Source of the DNA: Dallia pectoralis
Taxonomy: Eukaryota; Chordata; Actinopteri; Esociformes; Umbridae
Direction: 5' to 3'
Assembly (NCBI GenBank): GCA_029465975.1
Contig: CM055737.1
Location: 10,613,766-10,677,765 of the forward strand
Length of the DNA: 64,000 nucleotides
In this document: positions 37,801 through 49,532 of the stretch, in pieces
How positions within the stretch are numbered: position 1 is the stretch's first letter
Layout: each line of letters begins with the position of its first letter
The notes under the pieces: generated by a model
What the model was told of the DNA's origin: nothing
The model's input: the letters and a program-made list of their open reading frames with translations, nothing else
Databases searched by the model: none
Made by a program: the position numbers and the translations under genes

Positions 37801-38824
37801 AGAGATGGCTGTTTTTAACAGAGATGGCCGTTTTCAACAGAGATGGCCGTTTTCTGGGTTTGTACAGATACCATGTCACATGGGAAGGCCAACTCAGGAT
37901 GCCTCTGCTAACATTTTAGCGCAGCGAGAGAAAGCTTTTTGACCGAGGTACTGCAGCCGCAGCTACACAACGAGCACTAAAGTATATTCAGGGAGCTGCA
38001 GATGTGTAACGGCTGTGCATGTTAGTGAGGATAATGTCAGTGTGAATGCTGTTTGTTCATAAAATCTGTTCTATCCGCTGTGTTTCTGTATAATCCAGCA
38101 GCTGTTGAAGCGCTGGAGAGAGAGAGCACTGAGCATGTCTCAGTTTGAATTGCCTTATAACTTGATCTGCGTCTGAAGTGCCACACAATCTCGTGATGAA
38201 GGCGGTACATTTGACGAGGCTTGGAATTCCTCAGTGCAGTGTGCAGAAAACGGCAGGGGACATGGACTGCTCTAAACTGCCACTGGTGCCCTTTTACATG
38301 GCAGCAATGTATTTCCTTTCAAAGGTCAAGCATTGTTGGGTTGCGCTGCTCCAGATGTTAATGGTGTGACTTATTACGGAGACAGAATATAGAGAACGAG
38401 AGAGAGATGAAAGACAACATACTGGACAATCGGATAAAACAGCTGATATGAATAAAAATATTGATTGAAAGAAATGACCTTCTAAAAACATGAATGCCTT
38501 GTAAACAGAACCAAAATGATAAACTCTATTTGAGAAACATTCCAATACCTCAGAGTTATAGTTTCAGGTGGGCTCCCGTTATCAGTTTAAAGCAATCCAT
38601 TGGACACGCCTCTAACACGATATGGACATGATGATTTTATGTGTTCCAAAGGTTTTTAGAAACTTTTCTGGTCGTTAGACCTACAGGTCTTTTATGTTTA
38701 CATTAAATTGTAATTATAATCTGTTTATCGTACAATAAACTGGAATGGTCCCCAACAGGCAGAAAGGGTTTGGCTACATGTAACATATTATATAGAAATA
38801 CTGAAACCATTTTTACAATAGACA
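34881..38824. other. Gene-free stretch, no gene recognised
   Basis: Two small triplications lie here: a unit of about 30 bp (TAATTTAGTC...CCTAGCTGACCTCG) at 35548-35634, and a 20-bp unit (CAGAGATGGCCGTTTT) at 37799-37855. The longest non-repeat ORFs (35625-36023 minus, 36675-37088 plus, 37170-37592 minus) have no recognisable motif or exon partners. Confidence 0.4.
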
Positions 38825-39094
38825 TACTGTGTATGTTTTATTAGCTTATGTATGTGTATGTTTTATACTGTGTATGTTTTATTAGCTTATGTATGTGTAT
38901 GTTTTATACTGTGTATGTTTTATTAGCTTATGTATGTGTATGTTTTATACTGTGTATGTTTTATTAGCTTATGTATGTGTATGTTTTATACTGTGTATGT
39001 TTTATTAGCTTATGTATGTGTATGTTTTATACTGTGTATGTTTTATTAGCTTATGTATGTGTATGTTTTATACTGTGTATGTTTTATTAGCTTA
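38825..39094. repeat. 41-bp minisatellite, about 6.5 copies
   Basis: Virtually identical 41-bp units containing TGTGTATGTTTTATTAGCTT and ATGTATGTGTATG. Confidence 0.97.
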
Positions 39095-40654
39095 TTGGCT
39101 AACGTCCACAACTGCCATTTTAAGTTGGTCCAGCCTGTGTTCACTGTTTACACACTCCGGAAGTTTCCCAGAATCCTCCAAACTTCAACGCCTCTGTTCA
39201 CAAGAGCAAATGACTGGAGCCAGGGAACGTGTAAGGGTGTGATGTGTGACAGGCTGCACTAGAAATGTGAGTGGAGGAAGGGGATGTGCTTGTGACAGGA
39301 AGTTATAGTGTGATGTGACAACTTTCATACACTCCACGTCCGTACTAGGCAGACCATCTGTTTGACTCACGAGCCCGTAGGACGTTTGGGAACAAATATA
39401 TCAAACTCACCAAGGGTCCCACCCACTCACACACAGCATGGTCAGTCACAAACAGCCACAGCCACGAATCCCTCAGAAATCAACTCTCTGATATATTCCC
39501 ATGAGCAATAGCCCTGCATTAAACAACATTATTCAGCTTCGCCCCAATGTTGTGGAGTCTTGTAATTTTACACACTGTCTGAAACCTATGATACTGATCT
39601 TATTATAACCCGACAGTGACTACAGATTGTTCCACGTGCTCAGCTGACTAACACATTCTTTACACGTCATTCTAGTATAAATTATGTTAAGATAAGAATG
39701 CCAACTGTTGTTGAGACCAGTGTCACCCAACTGGCCCTCCCATGTGGTTGTAAATAGATAGTTCAGGAGCGTTCCCTCATCATTCAGAATTGGGGGGGGG
39801 TTGACTGGCGCTTGAAAGGTTCAGAGTCCAGTGTAAGTCTATTGGTATGAGCATGGTTGTGTAATGGACTTCAGAATTTGCCCCAAGAGTGACTTTTCAC
39901 CCGTGGAGACCTGACAAACATTTAGCGTAAGAATTCAACGGCTCGTAAAAGAAAAAGACGAGTCATTGTAAAATAAGGTTGTCCATCAAGTTATTCTGTC
40001 AAAGCTTAAAGATCATCACTGCGTTCATTCCAATGTGACTATTAGCGTAAGATGACACTGCACACAACAAATAAGATAAATAAGATAAACACATTGTTCT
40101 GTCACCATGACAACATGGCTACTAAACACAAGTCGCAACCCAGTAGAGACGACATTCGATAACTGTTCCACGTTTTTTTTTCAGACAGAAAATATATTGC
40201 CAGAACATAATTCAGTCTTCCTCAAGCGTGGCCCGCGGTGAGCTGGAGTCAAATCGTTGCTCTGGCGCTCCATTATAGATTGAGCTGTCACTGTTCTCAG
40301 TGTTAATGCACCCACTCATTTATTATGAAATATGGCAAGGTTTCGGCACACGCCGTGCACCACGGTTCATTAATTCTAGTTTGAGTTATATAAATGTGAT
40401 TTACTTCCAGAACCGGGTCCTAATAAATGAGTTATGAGAGGAGGCCATGGTGCCTCCTGTTAACATGTTCAGGTATTTATAGAGCCCGGACGTGGCAGGT
40501 GTGGCAGGCTTATTTTAAGAGTTGGGGAAAATTAGATGAAATATGAACTTTATGAAATGTTCGTTTATAATTAAGTTAGATTGTGGAAGAGTGTAGAGAA
40601 TAGGTGTGATTGATCCTACGGGTGTTGGGTGAATGTCCCAGATTACTGCAACGA
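39095..40654. other. Gene-free stretch
   Basis: No recognisable coding sequence, RNA gene or transposon. A G9 run is at 39792-39800. Confidence 0.4.
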
Positions 40655-41222
40655 AAGTCTGTCTGTGTGTGTCCATGTGTGTGTCTATGTGTGTGTGTCT
40701 ATGTGTGTGTGCCTGTGTGTGTGTCTATGTGTGTGTGTCTATGTGTGTGTGTCTATGTTTGTGTCTATGCGTGTGTCTGTGTGTGTCTATGTGTGTTTGT
40801 CTATGTGTGTGTCTATGTGTGTGTCTATGTGTGTGTCTATGTGTGTGTGTCTGTGTGTGTGTGTGTCTATGCGTGTGTGTCTATGCGTGTGTGTCTATGC
40901 GTGTGTCTGTGTGTGTGTCTCTGTGTGTGTGTCTCTGTGTGTGTGTCTATGCGTGTGTGTCTATGCGTGTGTGTCTATGCGTGTGTGTCTATGCGTGTGT
41001 GTCTATGCGTGTGTGTCTATGCGTGTGTGTCTATGCGTGTGTGTCTAGGCGTGTGTGTCTATGCGTGTGTCTGTGTGCGTGTGTCTGTGTGCGTGTGTCA
41101 ATGTGCGTGTCTCTGTGCGTGTGTCTGTGTGTGTGTCTGTGTGTGTGTCTGTGTGTGTGTCTGTGTGTGTGTGTGTGTGTCTGTGTGTGTGTCCGTGTGT
41201 GTGTGTGTGTGTGTGTGTCTGC
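40655..41222. repeat. TG-rich minisatellite, GTGTGTGTCTATGC family
   Basis: About 570 bp of TG dinucleotides punctuated every 10-14 bp by TCTATG, TCTATGC or TCTG. No stops in three plus frames, so false Cys/Val-rich ORFs of up to 265 codons appear. Confidence 0.97.
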
Positions 41223-42470
41223 ATGGGGGAAGAGGGTGTTTATTCAGAGGCTCTCAGTATTTACACCGTTGACTGTTACGTTATGTTATTGTGTTGCAAC
41301 ACTAACTTTGAGTAGCGCTTCACGAGACAATAGTATGTATATGCATTTTCATAGCGGCCCCATATGGAAATGTAACCTCCACTCTGATGTAGCAGGTGCC
41401 ATGTTTTTACCAAGCGAGCTCCACAAATGAGCGTATAGTTTCCAGCTTCCACCTGCCACTGTGAAATCGACAGTGGCTAATCAACTGACATAAACGTAAT
41501 TAACATTAGCAACGCTAGCTTGCCGAGGTGGAAGCTGCAGCCAGGCATATAAAACGCTGTTGAACCAAAAAAAACATCTTTACCCATCAACAATGTGTTT
41601 AGTCAAATCCCCAATTCCACATCACACAGTGATCCAATACGCTGGCATATTCCCACTTAGCGTTGACGTCTCCAGAATGCAGTGAAAGCAGAATAAGAAA
41701 ACGCATAACAGTGTGTCTCGTTATCCCGCTTTTGACACACTATCTGTCACTATAGCCTTTACTGCCACAGGTTTATCTATTATTTATTAGTGTTGATACA
41801 TTGTTCGCCATATCTCATAACATAACATATTTGGCATCGCTGATATCTCAAACTTGAAGTTGTTAGGTACGAACTGCAGTGAATAAAATGTTTCGGAAGA
41901 AAATATTGTAGAAATATATGCATACGGTTCGGCCAACCTTGAGTCGAGTGATCTAAGAGATTAAAAAAAGGTCAATTTATTTGGTTATGTGACATCTCTT
42001 TGCTACATGGTGAGCACCTCACATATGCTGTATCTCACATCTGCTCATCTATCAGCTCATTTCTGGTTACAATGACATACAACTTGTGTCATGTACTGTA
42101 AAAAATACTACCATTCAATACACAAAACCCACGTCGTTTTAACTGTAATACAGTCAGCACAGTTGCCGATGCGTAAATAACCCTCAAGCGTGCTTAACAA
42201 ACAAGCACTCGGGATATTGGCATGAATTAAATGGGCCACGGGCAAATCAGATGTGTTTCGAAACAATAGATGGCAACCTTACAAAGAGAGGCAGAGGAAG
42301 TGCGATGATGAGAGGAGGTGGTTGAGGGGGAGGATGAGATTCGGGACCCTGTACTTGAACATGTTCTCCTACGAGAGGAGCTTAGACTACATCTGAGCTG
42401 TTTCACTGGTGCATCACTTGTCACATGACAATAAGGTGTAGACCTATCTGAGTACCATGGCGACCACCCT
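41223..42470. other. Gene-free stretch
   Basis: No gene recognised. At 42285-42415 an open plus frame rich in Glu (EEVVEGEDEIRDPVLE) is broken by stops upstream. Its origin is unclear. Confidence 0.35.
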
Positions 42471-42806
42471 GTTGTCAGTACTCTGAGTCTGTACAGTCTA
42501 TGTTGTCAGTACTCTGAGTCTGTACAGTCTATGTTGTCAGTACTCTGAGTCTGTACAGTCTATGTTGTCAGTACTCTGAGTCTGTACAGTCTATGTTGTC
42601 AGTACTCTGAGTCTGTACAGTCTATGTTGTCAGTACTCTGAGTCTATACAGTCTATGTTGTCAGCACTCCGAGTCTGTACAGTCTATGTTGTCAGTACTC
42701 CGAGTCTATACAGTCTATGTTGTCAGCACTCCGAGTCTGTACAGTCTATGTTGTCAGTACTCTGAGTCTGTACAGTCTATATTGCCAGTACTCTGAGTCT
42801 GTACAG
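42471..42806. repeat. 31-bp minisatellite running into the assembly gap
   Basis: About 11 copies of a 31-bp unit (GTCAGTACTCTGAGTCTGTA core) up to the first N. A few units carry CACTCCGAG or CTATACAG variants. Confidence 0.97.
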
Positions 42807-43306
42807 NNNNNNNNNNNNNNNNNNNNNNNNNNNNNNNNNNNNNNNNNNNNNNNNNNNNNNNNNNNNNNNNNNNNNNNNNNNNNNNNNNNNNNNNNNNNNN
42901 NNNNNNNNNNNNNNNNNNNNNNNNNNNNNNNNNNNNNNNNNNNNNNNNNNNNNNNNNNNNNNNNNNNNNNNNNNNNNNNNNNNNNNNNNNNNNNNNNNNN
43001 NNNNNNNNNNNNNNNNNNNNNNNNNNNNNNNNNNNNNNNNNNNNNNNNNNNNNNNNNNNNNNNNNNNNNNNNNNNNNNNNNNNNNNNNNNNNNNNNNNNN
43101 NNNNNNNNNNNNNNNNNNNNNNNNNNNNNNNNNNNNNNNNNNNNNNNNNNNNNNNNNNNNNNNNNNNNNNNNNNNNNNNNNNNNNNNNNNNNNNNNNNNN
43201 NNNNNNNNNNNNNNNNNNNNNNNNNNNNNNNNNNNNNNNNNNNNNNNNNNNNNNNNNNNNNNNNNNNNNNNNNNNNNNNNNNNNNNNNNNNNNNNNNNNN
43301 NNNNNN
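42807..43306. other. Assembly gap, 500 N
   Basis: Exactly 500 undetermined bases, a length often used as a placeholder. The left edge is inside the 31-bp minisatellite and the right edge is unique sequence. Confidence 0.99.
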
Positions 43307-43507
43307 CTAATGTGGCAGCAAGAGCCATTATATAAATAATAGCCCTCGAGTTACAGATGGCGAGCGCACACACTTGGCAACCAACTGGGCCTCATGCCAG
43401 TGATAAGATGCATTAACATGCATGACAGCCTCGAACAGCATGACACCAGGACAAAGGAGAGCGGTCTGTGGTAAGAAGAAAACACGAAGCTGAGAGAGTA
43501 GGACGAG

Positions 43508-44795
43508 TGAAGAGGAAACAGAGAAAAAGGAGTATAGAGGAAACAGAGAAGGAGGAGTATAGAGGAAACAGAAGAGAAGGAGGAGGAGTATAGAGGAAAC
43601 AGAGGAGAAGGAGTATAGAGGAAACAGAGGAGAAGGAGTATAGAGGAAACAGAGGAGAAGGAGGAGTATAGAGGAAACAGAGAAGGATGAGTATAGAGGA
43701 AACAGAGAAGGAGGAGTATAGAGGAAACAGAGAAGGAGGAGTATAGAGGAAACAGAGGAGAAGGAGTATAGAGGAAACAGAGGAGGAGGAGTATAGAGGA
43801 AACAGAGGAGGAGGAGTATAGAGGAAACAGAGGAGGAGGAGTATAGAGGAAACAGAGGAGGAGGAGTATAGAGGAAACAGAGGAGGAGGAGTATAGAGGA
43901 AACAGAGAAGGAGGAGTATAGAGGAAACAGAGGAAGAGGAGTATAGAGGAAACAGAGATGGAGGAGTATAGAGGAAACAGAGGAGAAGGAGGAGTATAGA
44001 GGAAACAGAAGAGGAGAAGGAGGAGTATAGAGGAAACAGAAGAGAAGGAGGAGGAGTATAGAGGAAACAGAGGAGAAGGAGGAGTATAGAGGAAACAGAG
44101 AAGGAGGAGTATAGAGGAAACAGAGAAGGAGGAGTATAGAGGAAACAGAGGAGGAGGAGTATAGAGGAAACAGAGGAGGAGGAGTATAGAGGAAACAGAG
44201 AAGGAGGAGTATAGAGGAAACAGAGGAGGAGGAGTATAGAGGAAACAGAGGAAGAGGAGTATAGAGGAAACAGAGATGGAGGAGTATAGAGGAAACAGAG
44301 GAGGAGGAGTATAGAGGAAACAGAAGAGGAGAAGGAGGAGTATAGAGGAAACAGAAGAGAAGGAGGAGTATAGAGGAAACAGAGGAGAAGGAGGAGTATA
44401 GAGGAAACAGAGAAGGAGGAGTATAGAGGAAACAGAGAAGGAGGAGTATAGAGGAAACAGAGGAGGAGGAGTATAGAGGAAACAGAGAAGGAGGAGGAGT
44501 ATAGAGGAAACGGAGAAGGAGGAGTATAGAGGAAACAGAGGAGGAGGAGTATAGAGGAAACAGAGAAGGAGGAGTATAGAGGAAACAGAGGAGGAGGAGT
44601 ATAGAGGAAACAGAGGAGGAGGAGTATAGAGGAAACAGAGGAGGAGGAGTATAGAGGAAACAGAGAAGGAGGAGTATAGAGGAAACAGAGGAGGAGGAGT
44701 ATAGAGGAAACAGAGATGGAGGAGTATAGAGGAAACAGAGGAGGAGGAGTATAGAGGAAGAGGAGTAGGAGGAGTATATAGGAAACAGAGGAGAA
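43508..44795. repeat. Purine-rich minisatellite (about 24-33 bp units), about 50 copies
   Basis: Units built from GTATAGAGGAAACAGAG plus a variable number of GGA/GAA triplets. The plus strand is almost entirely A and G, apart from one C and two Ts per unit. The minus strand shows false Leu/Ser/Pro-rich ORFs of 461 and 633 codons, and the longer one runs on into flanking purine-rich DNA. Confidence 0.97.
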
Positions 44796-45515
44796 CAAAT
44801 AGAGAAGCCTAAAGAAATAAAGAGAGGAGGAGTAAGGAGGAGGGTATCAGATAAGGACCGGAGAGCAGAGAATAGGAGATGGTTGTCAGAGATGTGAGGA
44901 AAAGAAAAGAGGAAAGTAGGTCTGCGAGGTGTAAGCGAAAAGAGGAGATGAACAAGCTTTGGAAGAGCTGAAGGAAAGGAGAAGTGGGCTAGAAACGAGC
45001 TAGAAAGAAGAGGCATTAGCTCTAGCAGAGGAGAGGTGAAGCACGAGCTGTAGAGGAGGACAGGTGGAGGGAAGAGGCAGGAGGTGTAGCAAGAAAGGTG
45101 TAAAAATGGAGAGGAGGGGAACGGGATCTGCAGAGAGAGAGTTGTGAGAGAGGAGGGTGTGAGATGAGTGGTATGGAGAGATGTCAAGGAGAAATAGTTG
45201 CTGAGACTCAGGCCAGTTATCAACAACAATGGTGTCCTGGTGTTCAGTTGAATGCAGTTTACAAAAGTGGTAATGTGGTTTCTGTTTTGAAAAAATGCTC
45301 ACTGCAAAAATATGACAAATTATTGTCATACTTTTGCAGTAGTGCACTGAATTATGTCTACGGTGTCTGCTGTATGTTGGAAGCCAGTATAGGGTGCACT
45401 TGCCTCGTACAGTTGGGTTGTCAAAGTTAACGTTGGCGATTAACGTGCAATTTTGTCACCGTTAACACAACTTTATTTTTGTGCGAGTGCCATTTATAGT
45501 CAATACATGACGTGA
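44796..45515. other. Purine-rich flank and 18-bp inverted repeat, no gene
   Basis: The A/G bias continues to about 45190 without tandem order. At 45301-45340 an inverted repeat has 18-bp arms (ACTGCAAAAATATGACAA and its near complement, one mismatch) around a 4-base loop. Confidence 0.6.
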
Positions 45516-45520
45516 ACAGG

Positions 45521-45901
45521 TGTCACGACCCAGGATAGGTGTAGTGCAGGTTGAGCCAAGTGCAGAGCCATATGATCCGTTTAACACTGGTTTTATTCAA
45601 TGATGAACATAAAACAAACCGTAAACGGCGAAAACTACTATACTGTGGATATGAAATAAAAGTGTGCATATAGCGTCTTACATAATTAAATACCAAACAG
45701 CAGCTCTAATATCGGTGTGACTTCAAATAATGCTAAGCACCGTGTACTCCCCAAACTAGACCCTAAATAGCCACCGTGATTAGCTAACGAGGAGCACCCG
45801 AGACAACAACAAAACAGTGAACAGAAACAGGAAGTGCACCCCTAAACCGAACCGAGTGGAACCTAGTGCTCACTAGGACCCCTAGCTCACCACTCGTGAC
45901 A
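45521..45901 (-). mobile_element. Solo-LTR-like element, 381 bp
   Basis: The element begins TGTCACGA and ends TCGTGACA, perfect 8-bp inverted ends of the TG...CA type. It is flanked by a 5-bp direct repeat ACAGG (45516-45520 and 45902-45906). On the minus strand it has a TATA-like CTATATG near 45670 and AATAAA at 45597-45592, the order expected in an LTR. No internal retroelement sequence adjoins it, so it looks like a solo LTR (Gypsy- or ERV-like, not resolved). A short DNA-transposon derivative is the alternative. Confidence 0.6.
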
Positions 45902-45906
45902 ACAGG

Positions 45907-46663
45907 AGATGTCTGGAGTGCATAACCCAAACGTGTTGTCTTGCAATAGCATGCTGAGTTAGAAACTACAGGTGCAAACCATTCTCTCTAAAATATAGGA
46001 TATGGTTTAAAAAAGTATTGAATAGTGAAGCTAGCCAAGTGCAGGTGGTTAGATAACAGAGAATGAAAAAGAAAAGACAACATGAGCTCCGTAAGCGCCA
46101 GCAGGTTTCCCGATCCCTGTTACAAAAACACAACAGAGTAATAAACTGCATCATTTTCCAATGATATACAATATAAATAACTTTTATTGCCTAGAATCAT
46201 TTTTAATTTTTTATTTTACTTTTATCTATCACGGGAGACAAATGAGGGAGGTCCTCGTTTGGAAGTATGCTCTGGGAACATGAATGATTTCATTAATGTA
46301 ACATATGTATGTCTCCGTTCAATCATGTAACAGATATATGTATATATGCGTGTAAAACAATTCCCATCAAGTAGTTCCTTGTACATTTCTTCAATAAATG
46401 TTCATGTTAAGTGATTTGTTCATTTATCTATTCCTACTGTACTCTTACCAACCTATGCACAATCCACCACTGACAATATGCCTGTTTTTTGCTTATCCAA
46501 CAATTAATAAGCAAACAGTCATTTTGAATATGTTTTCATTCATTAGAATCTACTGTGGTTAGTCTAAAGCTGGAAATATTCTGTGTCTGTGCAACAGCAA
46601 AGAGTGAGCGACGGGGAGATTGACTGAACATGAGAAAAAAGGAAATGATGGCGTTTGTGTATT
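45907..46663. other. Gene-free flank of the nested LINE
   Basis: AT-rich DNA with no recognised gene. The open frame that enters the LINE from 46620 comes from flanking sequence and lacks an ATG. Confidence 0.4.
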
Positions 46664-46676
46664 TACACCCGAGTGC

Positions 46677-47876
46677 CCAACGCCTTTTGGGGTGAAGCAG
46701 GGAGACTTACTCTCCCCTTCCTTGTTTGCTTTTTATATAAATGATTTAGCACAAGAAATTAAACAGGTAAATTTGGGTGTGCCAATTGAGGACATGAATC
46801 TAAGTATTCTGCTTTATGCAGATGACATTGTCTTGATAGCTGAAAATGAAGTTAATTTACAAAATATGCTGAATATTATGAGTTCATGGTGTAGTAAATG
46901 GCGTCTTACTATTAATAGCGAAAAAACACAAGTTGTTCATTTTAGGGAAAAAAGTGAATTACAGAGTTTTCATACATTTCAGTTTGGCCCTGTGCCCTTA
47001 CAGTATACTCGCTATTATAAATATCTTGGTTTTGTTTCCGATGAAAATATGATGTTTACAGAGGGAAGGAAAATACTAGCAGAGTCTGCCGGAAGAGTAT
47101 TAGGTTTTGTTTTGAGCAAAATGAAACTATGTACAGATCTTGGTTTTTCTACATTTACACAACTGTATAAATCTATGGTTGACCCCGTTTTGTTTTATGC
47201 TGCAGGAGTTTGGGGTTTTGAAGAGGTTTTTGACTGTAACTCTGTTCAAAACCGTGCTTTAAGGTGTTTTCTTGGTGTGCATAAATATGCAGCAAAGGTA
47301 GCTGTTAATGGGGATGCAGGATGGGATCCATGTATTGTGAAACAAAGGTGTGAAATGGTGCGATTGTGGAACCGTCTTGTTAGTCTGCCAGAGGAAAGGC
47401 TAACTAGGAACATTTTTAATTGGGATAGAGCAAAGAATCACCCCTGGTCGGGAGAAGTTTCAATAATATTGTCGGTGTCTGACTTGCATATAATGTACCA
47501 CAATAATCTCCAATGTAATATAAAGGTTGTCAGACAAAGATTGTTAAGTCAATATGAAGATCAATGGAAACAGGATATATGGAAGAAGCCAAAACTTAGA
47601 AATTATGTTCAGTTTAAAAATGATTATGTTACAGAACCTTATATCTCTCTTAATCTAAAGAGAAGGCAGAGGTCCCTCTGTGCTCAACTGAGAACTAGTA
47701 CCTTACCTCTGGCAGTGGAAGTGGGCCGATTTAAAGGTACACCTGAACATTTACGTTTGTGTGAATTCTGTGATCTCCAGGTTGTGGAAGATGAATTTCA
47801 TTTTGTTTTTTATTGTCCTTTATATAGTGATATAAGGAACTCTCTTCTTAGATTAATTCAATTAAAAAATCCTGAT
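46677..47876 (+). pseudogene. Host LINE reverse transcriptase, C-terminal part (first segment)
   Basis: About 400 open codons. Reverse transcriptase motifs: GVKQGDLLSPSLFAFYINDL, the catalytic LLYADDIVLIAE, and a 'LTINSEKTQVVHF' block. After these comes the C-terminal region with a Cys/His cluster (CEFC...H...C, around LCEFCDLQVVEDEFHF). No stop or frameshift lies in this segment, which suggests a fairly young copy. The N-terminal reverse transcriptase and endonuclease are missing because of the 5' truncation. The frame is cut at ...LKNPD by the inner insertion. The open frame nominally continues a few codons into the inner element. Confidence 0.85.
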
Positions 47877-47906
47877 CATCTCATCTCTCATCTCATCTTC
47901 AACCGC

Positions 47907-49337
47907 TTATCCGGGGTCGGGTCGCGGGGGTAGCAGCTCTAGCAGGGGACCCCAAACTTCCCTTTCCCGGGCAACATTAGCCAGCTCTGACTGGGGAATC
48001 CCGAGGCGTTCCCAGGCCAGTGTGGAGATATAATCTCTCCACCTAGTCCTGGGTCTTCCCCGAGGTCTCCTCCCAGCTGGACGTGCCTGGAACACCTCTC
48101 TAGGGAGGCGCCCAGGTGGCATTCGTACAAGATGCCCGAACCACCTCAACTGGCTCCTTTCTATGCAAAGGAGCAGCGGCTCTACTCCGAGTTCCTCTCG
48201 GATGACTGAGCTTCTCACCCTATCCCTAAGGGAGAGGCCAGCCATCTTTCTGAGAAAACCCATTTCGGCCGCTTGTACCCGCGATCTAGTTCTTTCGGTC
48301 ATGACCCAGCTTTCATGACCATAGGTGAGGGTAGGAACAAAGATTGACCGGTAGATCGAGAGCTTTGCCTTTCGGCTCAGCTCTCTTTTCGTCACAACGG
48401 TGCGGTGAAGCGAATGCAACACCGCCCCCGCTGCTCCGATCCTCCGACCAATCTCCCGCTCCATTGTTCCCTCACTCGCGAACAAGACCCCGAGGTACTT
48501 GAACTCCTTCACTTGGAGTAAGGACTCATTCCCTACCCGGAGTAGGCACTCCACCGGTTTCCTGCTGAGAGTCATGGCCTCAGATTTAGAGGTGCAAACC
48601 CTCATCCCAGCCGCTTCACACTCGGCTGCGAACCGATCCAGTGAGTGCTGAAGGTCACCGACCGATGAGGCCATCAGGACCACATCATCCGCAAAAAGCA
48701 GTGATGTGACCATCAGCCCACCGAACGGGAACCCCTCCCCCCCATGACTACGCCTTGATATCCTGTCCATGAATATTACAAACAGGATTGGTGACAAAGC
48801 GCAGCCCTGGCGGAGGCCAACCCCACCTGGAACGAATCCGACTTACTGCCGAGGACACGGACACAGCTCATGCTTTGAGCGTACAGAGATTGGATGGCCC
48901 TGAGAAGAGACCCCCTCACCCCATACTCCCGCAGCACCTCCCACAAAAGATCCCGGGGTACCCGGTCATACGCCTTCTCAGATCCACAAAACACATGTAG
49001 ACTGGATGGGCATACTCCCAGGCCCCTCCAGGATCCTTGCGAGAGTAAAGAGCTGGTCCGTGGTTCCCCGGCCAGGACGAAAACCGCATTGTTCCTCTTC
49101 AATCTGAGGTTCGACTATTGGCCGAACCCTCCTTTCCAGCACTTTGGGGTACACTTTACCAGGGAGGCTGAGGAGTGTGATACCTCTGTAATTGGCACAT
49201 ACTCTCTGGTCCCCCTTTTTAAAGAGGGGAACCACCACCCCGGTCTGCCACTCCTCTGGCACTGTCCCAGACTTCCATGCAATGTTGAAGAGGCGTGTCA
49301 ACCAAGACAGCCCTTCCCCACCCAAAGCTTTTAGCAT
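47907..49337 (-). pseudogene. Inner LINE reverse transcriptase and C-terminal domain, frameshifted
   Basis: The reverse transcriptase N-terminal part is in 48978-49337 (NYRGITLLSLPGKVYPKVLE, then EEEQCGFRPGRGTTDQLF). A frame change falls near 49000 (FCGSEKAYDRVPRDLLWEVL in another frame). The main segment 47907-48797 has the catalytic LLFADDVVLMASS and the block FKYLGVLF. It ends with the C-terminal RWFGHLVRMPPGRLPREVF and GRRPRGRPRTRWRDYI typical of RTE-type fish LINEs. Multiple frame breaks make it inactive. Confidence 0.87.
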
Positions 49338-49532
49338 TTCTGGACGAATCTCATCAGTCCCTGGGGCTTTGCCACTGTGGAGTTGTTTGACTACCTCAGC
49401 GACTTCCCCAGGGAAACTGACGATGACCCTCCATCAGCCTCCAGCTCTGCCTCTGTACTAGAGGGCGTGTAGGTCGGATTCAGGAGCTCCTCAAAATGCT
49501 CTTTCAGCGCCCGATCACATCATCAGTTGAGG

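Noticed and set aside
40610..41430. Cys/Val-rich ORFs of up to 265 codons
   Set aside because: Translation of TG-rich repeats.
43328..45229. Minus-strand ORFs of 633 and 461 codons rich in Leu, Ser and Pro
   Set aside because: They are translations of a purine-rich minisatellite and run partly through unordered purine-rich flank. There is no domain, and several frames are open at once.
46620..46676. Upstream extension of the outer LINE ORF
   Set aside because: It lies outside the target-site duplication and is flanking genomic DNA open by chance.
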